Origin: Scalesia atractyloides
Lineage: Eukaryota > Streptophyta > Magnoliopsida > Asterales > Asteraceae
Direction: 5' to 3'
DNA: 64,000 nt
Assembly: GCA_947069175.1 (NCBI GenBank)
Contig: CAMTDV010000012.1
Location: 40,518,341-40,582,340 of the forward strand
Below the pieces are notes generated by a model, which saw nothing but the letters and a program-made list of their open reading frames with translations, ran no database searches and was not told the origin of the DNA. This document shows positions 1 to 10,000 of the stretch, piece after piece. The number at the start of each line of letters is the position of its first letter. Position 1 is the stretch's first letter. Made by a program: the position numbers and the translations under genes.

Positions 1-808
1 CAAAATAATCCTAATAAAGAAAGGTTAACGGGGATTACAGATAAATTGGAGGAAAGTGCAAGCGGGATCAAAACTCGGTTTGGACGGATCTGGATTCCTC
101 GGTTTTCGAAGTAAAGAAAATGCTACTAAGCTCATAAATCACGCTACTCATTATATCCGGGAGCGAAGAAAATGTATAATGATTTAAAAAGGGATTATTG
201 ATGGCTGGGAATGAAAAGAGATAACGTTAAACATGTTTCTAAATGCATAACCATGTTCACAAGTGAAGGCGCAACATCAGAAGCCATACGGTGAATTACA
301 GCCCTTAGAGATTCCAATAAGGAAATGGGAAGACTTGACAATGGATTTGGTGACTAAGCTACCCAAAACACGAAAAGGACACGATGCCATATGGGTAATT
401 GTGGATCGACTCACCAAGAGTGCCCACTTTCTACCTATCGGAGAGGCCTATTCGTTAGCAAGGATGGCGGATATTTTTACGAATGAAATTATAGCGCGTC
501 ATGGAGTACCTGTCTCCATCGTGTCGGATCGAGACACTAGATTTACATCACGTTTCTGGCAAAAGTTTCATGAACAAATGGGAACGAAACTCCATTTTAG
601 TACCGCCTACCACCCAAAACGGATGGACAATCAGAAAGGACTATATAGGGATATGTCATGCGTCCTAGATTTTGGGGGAAACTGGGACGACCATTTGCCG
701 TTAGCTGAATTCGCATACAATAATAGCTATCATAATAGCATTCAAATGGCACCATACGAGATGTTGTATGGAAGAAAATGCAGAACCCCCGTATGTTGGG
801 GGAAGTAG
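1..808 (+). pseudogene. Ty3/gypsy chromovirus pol fragment: integrase zinc region and core
   Basis: Degenerate 3' part of the pol gene of a Tekay/Del-type chromovirus; the rest lies left of the window. Around 120-260 the frame reads as the integrase zinc-binding region (a KMYNDLKRDY block followed by a stop and MKRD), broken by stops and a frameshift. From 263 a 181-codon open stretch is the integrase catalytic core: the first Asp lies in IVDRLTKSAHF, the second in SDRDTRF, and the GNWDDHLPLAEFAYNNS block follows. A few residues are missing after YHP, and the position where the catalytic Glu is expected (normally in a DGQSE context) reads NQKG. The integrase is therefore inactive. Family assignment rests on these motifs and on the chromodomain-like tail and LTR that follow directly. 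Confidence 0.88.
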
Positions 809-839
809 GACAAAGAGAAATCGCGCCTAAAGACATAGT

Positions 840-1364
840 GACCAAAACTAACTAGAAAATTGATGTCATAAGGGTCCGGTTGAAGGCGGCTCAAGACCAA
901 CAAAAACCTATGCAGATCGAAGAATATGACCCATTGAGTTTCAAGTGGGGACCACGTGTTATTAAAGGTTTCACCATGGAAGGGAATAATTCGATTTCGT
1001 AAATGAGGAAAACTCGGTCCCTGTTACATTGGGCCTTTTAAATCATAGCTCGGATTGGGGAAGTGGCGTACCAGTTAGAATTACCGCCGGCGATTAGATG
1101 GACTACATAACACATTTCATGTGTCACAAGTGAGAAAATGTCTCATGGATGAAACTGCTTATGTGCCTCTCGATTTTATTGAATTGGATAATAAAATGAA
1201 TTGTATTGAAAGATCGGTAGCTATAAAGGATTTTCAAGTGAAGCACCTATGCAACAAAGCCATTAGACAAGTTTTGGTCCAATGGCAACATCGAAGAGGA
1301 TCGAATCTTACTTAGGAAATGGAGGATGAAATGCTTGAACACTACCCAAAATTATTTGGTACGT
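840..1364 (+). pseudogene. Chromovirus integrase C-terminus with chromodomain-like tail
   Basis: Continuation of the same gypsy pol gene in broken frames. The recognisable part starts at 1118 (HVSQVRKCLMDET) and runs through IELDNKMN and QWQHRRGSNLT. A Trp codon expected next is a TAG stop, followed by EMEDEMLEHYPKLFGT up to 1363. This order, ending in a chromodomain-like QWQHR...EHYP block just before the polypurine tract, is typical of plant Tekay/Del chromoviruses, where the chromodomain steers integration into heterochromatin. No intact protein can be made. Confidence 0.82.
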
Positions 1365-1393
1365 GATTAGGTTTCGGGGACGAAACCTCCTCT

Positions 1394-1405
1394 AAGGGGG
1401 GTAGA
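1394..1405 (+). other. Polypurine tract of the chromovirus
   Basis: A purine run (AAGGGGGGTAGA) lies immediately upstream of the LTR start TGTAACACCCC. This is the expected site of plus-strand priming and it fixes the left LTR boundary. Confidence 0.75.
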
Positions 1406-1407
1406 CT

Positions 1408-3227
1408 TGTAACACCCCAAAATCCTAATATATGTCAATATGTTAAAATAAGAATATATGCAAATATAAATATTGTTTAATGTGACTAAGATTAAGACCG
1501 TAGTTAGAATGTAAGTAAAATTTTAAATTAAAGGATAGTTTTAGGCATAATAATATAAACATCAAACTAAAGGGGCCAAAATTGAATGAAATAGAAAGAT
1601 GAAATATTAAAACTAAAACACACACTTCAGGTGTGTGTATGTGTGTGTGTGTGTGTGTCGACAGAGAAGAACAAGAAGCAGGGGAAAACCCTTGCTCATC
1701 AAAATCAACTAATTAAAAGGGGAATTGAAGCCTAAGCTTATGCATGAACTAATTGGTGACCATCTAAGTGTTCTTATCATTAAGTAAGTTGAATTTTATG
1801 TTTTAGTGATTTTGATAAAGTGGGTTATGTAATCCATGAATGTTTGATGAAATTGATCATGAATACTAGTTATTAACATCTAGAAGATAAACTATGTCCA
1901 ATTTTGGTTATTTTGATGATTTGGTATGAAACCCATTTGATGTAAAATGTTGATGAAACATGATGATCAATAAGGTACAAGTAGGTTGATGTTTGATGTA
2001 TTAATTGTGTAATTGTTAGATGGGATTAGTATTAAATGAAGGATTATATGAAACTAGTTGATTTAATGAATCTTAATATGATTTGGTAGATTATGCATAG
2101 AAAACTAGTACATGGTGCTTAAAGTGTTGTACGTACACCAAGTGTTTGACAAAATGCCTAAGAAACGATTAATGTGGCTTTGTATGAATTGAAAGTTATC
2201 AGCATATAGATATAATGGAAATTGAGCTAGATATGGGTTAAGTTGTAAAAAGCAAGCTATGAATATATGGTTTATGTATAAGCGAACAAGTAATCTAAGT
2301 ATGAATGGATTATGTGTAGGATTGAAAGAAGAAGGAACAAGCTCAGAGAAACGACCGAAAGCACAAGACAAAGGTACGTTGTCTTCTCACTTGTAGTTAA
2401 TGTTTATTTGTAGACGAACTATGTCATATCTTTGTAAAGGATTTTAGTTATTATTGCTATGACCAAAGATTGGTCAAAGAATTGGTAAACTAAGTTCGAA
2501 GTAAAAAGAATAGGCTTGTGATGATTCATGTAGAATGGGTCAACCGGGTAAGAATGAGAAAGTAAAAAGAATGGCCTTGTGTTGATTCGTTTAGAATGGG
2601 TCAACCGGGTAAGAATGAGAAAGTAAAAAGAATGTCCTTGTGTTGATTCATTTAGAATTTGTCAATCGGGTAACAGTGAGAAAGTAAAAAGAATGGCCTT
2701 GTGTTGATTCGTTTAGAATGGGTCAATCGGGTAAGAATGGGAAAGTAAAAAGAATGGCCTTGTGTTGATTCGTTTAGAACGGGTCAACCGGTAAGAAGGA
2801 GAAAGTAAAAAAGAATGGTTATGTGGAAACGATATAATGATTTTACTAATTTGTTAGTAATTAGTAACCTTAGTATTACATGTATTGTTAACGAATAAGG
2901 TTTTTGATGTGTAGGTAAAGCTCCTTCATAGTGAATGCGCTTGCTCGAAACGAACAGACTTCTTGCCCTCTTTACACTTCCGGATATGTTAGTGACAAAC
3001 GGGTCAAAATACTTTTGAGATTGTAACTGTTAAATTTTACTTCTAATGATTTTTTTAAGAAGATGAATTAATATTAATAGTTGGTAGTTTGGGTTTACGT
3101 AGTCAAAAGATTTGATGGCTGCGTTTGTCATATTAAACTTAAGGGTATGATGGTAAATTTTATGCTATGTCATAAAAGTTCGAAATTTTATAGCTTTTTA
3201 GTATTTAAAACTATGTTGGGCGTTTCA
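1408..3227 (+). mobile_element. 3' LTR of the Tekay-type Ty3/gypsy element
   Basis: Begins TGTAACACCCC right after the polypurine tract and is read here to the first plausible CA end (GTTGGGCGTTTCA), giving about 1.82 kb. The left boundary is firm. The right boundary is an inference because the matching 5' LTR is outside the window. The LTR contains a 61-bp tandem repeat array and is otherwise AT-rich with no coding potential. Confidence 0.7.
2499..2820. repeat. 61-bp tandem repeat, about 5.3 copies, inside the LTR
   Basis: The landmark AAGTAAAAAGAAT recurs at 2499, 2560, 2621, 2682, 2743 and 2803, a period of 61 bp. Each unit also carries a TTGATTCGTTTAGAATGGG-type block and CAACCGGGTAAGAA. 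Copies differ at a few positions. An array in an LTR upstream half may serve as enhancer repeats, but that is only a possibility. Confidence 0.9.
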
Positions 3228-3897
3228 GATAAGGTTAATATGATCCATGCAAGATAACATTTTCTCTCTCTTTCACTTCTCCAAATTTTTTAAAGCGTTA
3301 ACAACTCTTTTATGAGAAGTTATTTAAAAATTACACCATAAAAATCAGCTTTTTTATCTTTACAACTAACTAGTACACAATTGCTATACCTTTGAATTTT
3401 TTAAAAAAAAAAAAAACAGATGCGTAAAACACAATAAACAGTACAAACATTATAACACAATCAACATCAAATATTTAAAATTATGTTTTCAAAGAAAGTT
3501 TGATTACAGTTCATTATGTTTTAGTGTTGTGTTTTAAATGAAAACTTAATTACTTGGTGTGTAAGCATTGTGTTATATAAAACACAATTCAGAAACGCAA
3601 TGAACTAAACATAATGAATCGGTGTGTGTGTTATAAAACACACTTAAAAAACGCAATGAATTGGTGTGTGTTGTAAAACACAATTAAAAAATGCAAGTAA
3701 CTAAACATAGTGAAGTGGTTTATGTTATAAAACATAATTTAAAAATGAAATAAAATAAACACAATGATTCCAAGATCCAAGTTCTCAAAGCCTTTGCAAA
3801 CACTTGGATTGAACTCATGATTGGAATCCCAAACTACCATCTCTTACCCTTTTCCTAATTCCAATCAAGCGCTGACACGTGGCTAAAAACAAGATCC
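3228..3897. other. AT-rich spacer with degenerate short repeats
   Basis: No gene. From 3563 to 3773 four diverged units of roughly 42-57 bp follow one another. Each begins with an imperfect palindrome of the type TGTGTTATAAAACACA followed by an A-rich block with GCAATGAACTAAACA. The remainder is unremarkable AT-rich sequence. Confidence 0.6.
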
Positions 3898-3905
3898 TCC
3901 CTTAC

Positions 3906-4906
3906 TAGGGATGTTCAAAAAAATCCGAATCCGAAATATCCGAAAACCCGTATCGAAATTTTGGATATTCGAAAATCGGATAATCCGAAAGTTTGGGTTC
4001 GGATTTGGATGTTAATTCTAAAAATTTTCAGATATTCGGATTATCCGAAACTTGAAAAACAAAAAAAGTAGAAATATATTAATGTATTATATGCATTACG
4101 GCCATTACCCATTTTTACATTTAGTATACCTTAACCTAAAATATGACAGTACATACACATTCAAACATTCAGCTTAATACATTGAAAAACTAGGGTTTCT
4201 TGTTCACACCATAACAGTGTCGTCGCCCCCTTCTCCCACCTTCGATCTTGCCATTCTCTCACCTTCAATCTCACCCATCTTCCACATTCCATCTCCAGTC
4301 AATGAACCCTCTTTGTCCGCTGGTAAGTTATAAATCTGATTGATTTAATTTGCTCAGTTGAGACACCATAAAGTAAAAAATCTAACAGTAATGAAGTTCA
4401 TATGAGGTGTGTATGTGTATATCTAACCTTTATTTCTAATTTATTGTAGATACTTGGCTAACCTATGGTTTGAGTTCAAATCTTCATCAAATTATTCTAA
4501 TATCTGCTACAAAAGGGATGGTTATTGGATGTTTACAACTTTTGTCTTGTTTTAAATGTTTGTGGTTTATTCAAAACTTTGAATTGTTTTGAATTTTTTG
4601 TTTGAAACTTTAAGCTGAAGTGTCTAAGTTTGAATTATGTTATGAGTTTGTTGAATGTTTTAATGTTATAAACTTGGAAAATTGAATATTTCGGATATCG
4701 GCTTTCACCGAATACAGTTTAGTTTTGATTTGAATAGAATACAAATTTTTTGTTTTCTAAATTCGGATAGCCGCTTAGATATCCGAATCCAAAATTTCGG
4801 ATATCCGAAAATTGGATTCCCGAAACTTCGGATTCAGATATCAATATTAACTATTCGAAATATTCGGATATCCGAAAAACGGATAATCTGATCTTGAACA
4901 CCCCTA
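3906..4906. mobile_element. Non-autonomous hAT element, 1001 bp
   Basis: Ends are TAGGGATGTTCAA on the left and TTGAACACCCCTA on the right, i.e. imperfect terminal inverted repeats of the plant hAT type. Both sides are flanked by the identical 8-bp target duplication TCCCTTAC (3898-3905 and 4907-4914), which is diagnostic of hAT. The outer 150-220 bp at each end are filled with inverted copies of ATATCCGAA-type motifs, the usual subterminal transposase-binding repeats. There is no transposase ORF. The middle (about 4180-4460) looks like a gene leader: a pyrimidine-rich exon-like stretch, a GTAAGTT donor at 4323 and a TTATTGTAG acceptor near 4450. It is either the leader of the lost transposase or captured host sequence. 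Confidence 0.92.
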
Positions 4907-4929
4907 TCCCTTACTATCCAGCCATCAAA

Positions 4930-5185
4930 TCACATACATTTACGTTGGAGTTGAAGGCACCGAGATTGTGATAATAGCTCATCAATGGTGGTTTCCACCA
5001 TGACTAATGTCTGTAATGCCCTTAGAAAAGTTGGTTTACATCGTAGAATCGAAGTCTCAACAACCCATTTTTTAAGAGTGTTATCTAGTTCATACCTTCC
5101 TTCAACTGGTTCCTTTAACAACATACATGCTGGTTTTTTAAAACCATTGCTTGATTTTCGTGCGTATATAATTCTAATGCGCTAA
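4930..5185 (+). pseudogene. GH17 beta-1,3-glucanase-like gene fragment
   Basis: The + strand reads STMTNVCNALRKVGL, then IEVSTTHFLRVLSSSYLPS and TGSFN...FLKPLLDF. This is the order seen in plant family 17 glucan endo-1,3-beta-glucosidases (a TNVxxAL helix, an IKVST strand, a VLxxSYPPSxGxF loop and the PxLDF helix). About 65 residues are readable. A vaguely GVEGTE-like stretch precedes it where the catalytic VGNE would lie, so the acid/base motif is not preserved. There is no start, no flanking exons and no second catalytic region. A short relic, function lost. Confidence 0.6.
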
Positions 5186-5600
5186 AGATGACGTTGATGA
5201 TGTTGATGATGATGATGCCAGCCCTAGATGAATACGTGAATTGGAAAGTGAGATTGAATTTAGAGTTGCAGAGGAGGAGATGGTGATTGAGGTTTTGATA
5301 AAGGTTGGAGTTGCAATGAGGTTTTTGTGTGGTGATGATAATGTTGTTAGTGGTTGACTATATTTTTCTACTTTGTCACATGTAAGATCAAGATGTCTTC
5401 TTAGGCTTCCTACAAGAATCAAACTTATTACTATTATTATTATGAATGGCTAAACTTGCATACCACGGGGATTGCTAACTCACCAACACTAATGGACTAT
5501 TCCCAAATGAATTAACCTGATTTGAACTATTTTATATAATATTCCAACAAGTGTAAATCGGTAACCACATTTTGCTTGAATTGGTCATGCTTTTGTTAAA
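5186..5600. other. Unassigned stretch, acidic ORF remnant
   Basis: Right after the GH17 relic the + strand can be read as an Asp-rich run (from a GATGAT repeat), a stop, then an Arg/Glu-rich stretch to about 5360. It resembles no family I recognise and is probably chance or the decayed tail of the neighbouring relic. From 5425 the sequence is a short ATT repeat followed by plain AT-rich DNA. Confidence 0.4.
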
Positions 5601-6725
5601 TACTAGCAGGGTACCTGCGGGATGCGGCGGGAGTGACAATTTGCATTGCGGTATTCATTTCTAGTAGTTTTCTGATTCATATAATATTTATTGTAGCATT
5701 ATTGTGATATCATCAAAAGCGAAGTAATCTAGTAATCCATTTCATTGTGATGTGAATGGTTCGGTCGGTTCGGTTATTATCCTCAATCTCAGCCGGAACC
5801 AAAGTAATTGGTTAGTCTACTTTATTAACCAATTGGTTTTCGGTTAATCACTTCGGTTTATTCGGTTAGATTGGCGATTTATGGTTTGGTTCGTTTAATT
5901 GCAAAAACCAAACTTTGGCTAAATTTTTGCTTAGATTATAGGAAATTGAGGTATAAATACATAAAATTAAAGTATAAATATATGAAATGGATATATAAAT
6001 ATGAAATATATGAACCGGAGGTATAAAAGCTGGAAATATACGAAAATATGAATGATTCGGGTCGTTTCAGCTAATTTTGGCTAAACGAGAGTACAAAAAA
6101 TTGATAACCGCTTTTTGGTTGATTTTGATTCGGTTTCATCTGTTTTCAATTTGGTTTAGGTTAACGATTTAGTTATTACTCACCGATAATCGGTTTTGGT
6201 TAATAATCGATAGGTGTGCGTGCGATGCAGCGGGAAACACAGACATTGTCACGGTGTGCATTGTACGGTTGGTTAAATTATTATCCTCAACCGAAATCGA
6301 GGTTATCGATTAGTCTATTTTATTAACCAATCTGTTTTCAGTAATCTGTTTGGTTTATTCATTTATATTAACGGTTTTCGGTTTGATTTATTTAATTTCG
6401 GTTAATAGCCAAAACCAAACTTTGGCTAAAACTTTTAGTTAGAAATACATGAAATTAAGGTATAATTACATGAAATAGATGCATATGTACTTAAAATGAA
6501 GGTATAATACATAAAATGGGGGTATAAAAATGAAATATGAACTGCATGTATAAAAGCTAGAAATATATGAAAATATGAATGGTTCGGTTCAGTTATTTTT
6601 TGGTTAGAGGGTACAAAAAATTGATAACTGTTTTTTGTTAATTCAGGCTCTGGTTAATCAGTTTTCAGTTAATTCAGTTTTTGGTTGATTTCGATTTCGA
6701 TTAACAATTCAGTTATTACTCACGT
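5601..6725. repeat. Two-copy direct repeat of about 0.6 kb
   Basis: Copy A (about 5601-6186) and copy B (about 6211-6723) run in the same order: a GC-rich head (GATGCGGCGGGA at 5621, GATGCAGCGGGA at 6224), a GGTT-rich part with ATTATCCTCAA, the block AACCAAACTTTGGCTAAA, several GAGGTATAAATACAT-like steps, then GGTACAAAAAATTGATAAC and an end in TTATTACTCAC. The offset is about 603 bp. No coding capacity. The type of element is not clear to me. Confidence 0.75.
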
Positions 6726-7019
6726 TTAGGCAAAAATACGAAATTCATGCCGTTTTTCCACCATTTTAAGGACTCTTTTATGTAAGAGACCTTAAATGTA
6801 ATCTTCTATATTTAATTTTCCTCGTTTCTTCAATTAAAATATCATATTTTTTAGGATAGATACAAATTTCTAGGCATAACAGAGATTGCTACTTTTTTGC
6901 GTCACACCTTAACTATACCTTTCATATTTTTATTGTCTTTTTTATAATATTATTTTTTATAAAATAATACACAAAAAAGACTATCTTTGGCTAGCAAAGG
7001 CACTCTATTTGGCTTTTCA
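6726..7019. other. Upstream region of the GH1 gene
   Basis: AT-rich sequence without ORFs or recognisable repeats. It is the immediate promoter region of the beta-glucosidase gene. I see no motif strong enough to name other than the TATA box that follows. Confidence 0.5.
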
Positions 7020-7020
7020 A

Positions 7021-7029
7021 CTATAAATA
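7021..7029 (+). promoter_or_regulatory. Candidate TATA box of the GH1 gene
   Basis: CTATAAATA lies 38-46 bp upstream of the ATG at 7067. Initiation about 25-30 bp downstream would leave a very short leader. Confidence 0.55.
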
Positions 7030-7066
7030 CAAAGGGTCTGCCTACATCCCCTCCCAGACTGAAAAC

Positions 7067-10000
7067 ATGACAACACCATTGCCACTATTAGTAGTGTTGG
7101 TGTTTCCCTAGCGGTGGCGGTGGGTTCAACCCACCCAGCCGACGTGAGCCGTAAGAGCTTTCCAAAGGGGTTCGTGTTTGGAACCGCAACGTCAGCTTAT
7201 CAGGTAGAAGGCATGGCTCATAAAGGTGGACGCGGACCAAGCATTTGGGACGAGTTCATTAAGACTCCTGGTAATCTCGAACTCTTTCTCAGCCTATCTC
7301 CTATGTTGGTAGTTAAATGATGTGGTTCCAACAATTATTTGTTAACCAATAAAATTGAAGAAAAACTAAAAGCAATTTAGAAGGGATAATAGGCTTTTTT
7401 TTTTCTTTTGCATATTCTCATTGCCAAAACAAAACCACTTAAATAGGAATTACATGAAACCAAGTAACCGACTACCCATGGAATGAGGGGATCATGGATA
7501 CCCACTACTCCTTTATTTTGAGATCATGGATCATGAACTAGTCCTACGAAGTGCAAAACAAATACTAAACTAATAATAAAACATGACAATTAAATAACAT
7601 GTGTGTAAATATTGCGGGTACGTATCATTAAATTTTCAAAGAACAAACGTCCCGACGGTAGTATTTTAGTTATATATATCATTTGATAAAACATGTTTTA
7701 TAAGCATAGTTAATATAGCTACACACTCCTTCATAGCTAAATGATTATAACTATAACTAAAATACGAAGAAAAAAAAGGTTAAAATAGGGTATAGAGAAA
7801 TTGTAAAAATGAATATATATGAAATTTAAAGTTTAAGAAAAATAATATTTAGTTATTTTTAAATCATCAGATAAATAAATATAAGCAATTCAAATATATC
7901 ATGACAACATATGATATTTATGTATATTATACCTAAACTGCACTTCATACATTTTTCTATAATTGGTCAAACCCAACCATTATGTTAGTATTTTGTTACA
8001 TTCTATAACCTTTATAGCTAACGTCATCCAAAAATTCAGTTAAGTTACCTCACAAAAATTCAGTTAAGTTAACTGAATTTTGGACGACGTTAACTGTAAA
8101 GGTTACTGAATATAACAAAACATTAACATAAAGGTTGGGCTTAGCGTTTTAAAGGTATGAAATGCAATTTAGGTATAATATTAAAATTGATTTGTGCAAT
8201 TTTATCTAACTATAAATTAAAATGTGCACTATATAATATTCAAGACTTCAGACTCTTTTCGTCGGCATCATAATCAAACCATTACCAAAACTGATTCCTT
8301 TGTTTCGTAATTAGTTAGTGACTAAACCTATAAAATCCATTATAATTATTTGCAGGACTTGAGCCGAACAACGCCACGGGGGAAGTTAGTGTGGATCAAT
8401 ACCATCGATACAAGGTAATTCTAGTTACTAAATCTAATGATTCAAAATTACATCAATATATGATTTCAGGTGATAAAAATAAATATGTAATGAAATAAAA
8501 ATCGTCACGTTTAGTGGAATCAAAAGTGTCCAAAATTGTTAAATAGAAAGAGCCCGTGAACATGTGACAGTCACCTTGGGCAGTGGTGAATGGACCCGGA
8601 TGCCTCTTTGCAATTTTGTTTTTTTCTTATAATTGCAACCCACCTTTTGACGTTCGACATTTTCAGCCCACAAAATTTAATTTATTTATTTTTATTTTTA
8701 TTTTTTTTGGTTTAAAAGGTTCACGATTGTAAAAAATGTTCAAAACAATTAAATAGTTGTGAAACAAAATAATTTTTCAGCGTGATAGTTTGGGTTTTCA
8801 CTATGCAATTTTAATCGAACTGAAACAGTTTAATACAAAAACGAATTTCATATATGCCACTATTTTCGCACACTTTTGATTTAACTCGGATTTAGTTTCC
8901 ATTTTAAACCATGTGAATTCGGTTCGGATTGGTTAGTAGTTTCAACCAAAAAAATTTTCAAATCTAATAAACGAAAACCGAACTGATAAATGCACTACTA
9001 GAAAGAGTAAAGAACATTATGCTTGCCAAAAAATTGCTTAATCTATGTTTGGGTTAGCTTATTTGGAAGAACTTATAACTAATTGACTTATAAAAGTTAA
9101 TAAGTTGTTTTTATAGTGTTTGGGTTAGCTTATTTAAGCTATTTTTTTTTGTGTTGAGAAGTTGAAAATAATAAATTAGTATTTGTAACTTATAACTTAT
9201 ATAAGTTAATAACTTGTTTTTAAGAAGGAATTTCAAACACCCCGAAGTTATAGTTGAAAGATGTATATGTAATGTGTTTATATGGGTACAGGAAGATATG
9301 GATATGATGGCAAATCTTAACTTTGACGCGTATCGATTCTCAATTTCATGGTCACGGATATTTCCAAGTAACTATCACATCTCAATCAATTTAATCAATA
9401 CTTGGCATATAGCATTAGGCATCATTGTTTGTTTGAATTAATTATGTTTAGAGGGGACCGGGAAGGTGAATAAAAAAGGAGTTGCTTACTATAATCGTCT
9501 AATTGACTACATGCTTAAGAAAGGTACGTACTATTTTAATTTGAATTAACGTAAACAAATTTAAGGATCGGTAACTAATGAATTTATTTGTATTTGTTAC
9601 AGGCATTACCCCTTATGCCAATCTCAATCATTATGACCTTCCACTAGCCCTTGAGCAAAAGTATTTGGGATGGTTAGACCACCAAGTTGTGTACGTATTC
9701 TTCAAACAATATATACCGTGGGCTTTAAAATCACTAAAATATCTAGTAATTATTTGATTTAGGGTAGCCAATAAAATATATATAGATAATGTATCGATTC
9801 TTTTTTAGGATATTAGATTTAAATAACACCACCTTTGATCAATTGGCCGATAGCACTTCGAACTTTCGATTTGCATACCAGCACTCCCAACTCTCAACTT
9901 ATGGACCGGTAACACTCTTTAACTAACAGAACCCTAACACAGTTAGTTGATGTAAGTTGCCATGTCATCAAAAATGCCATGTTAGTTACCACGTCATCAA

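Noticed and set aside
4682..4891. Ile/Arg/Ser-rich ORF near the right end of the hAT element
   Set aside because: It is a translation of the subterminal ATATCCGAA repeats.
5174..5422. Ser/Thr-rich - strand ORF beside the GH17 relic
   Set aside because: It arises from a GAT/ATC trinucleotide repeat read in reverse and has no supporting features.
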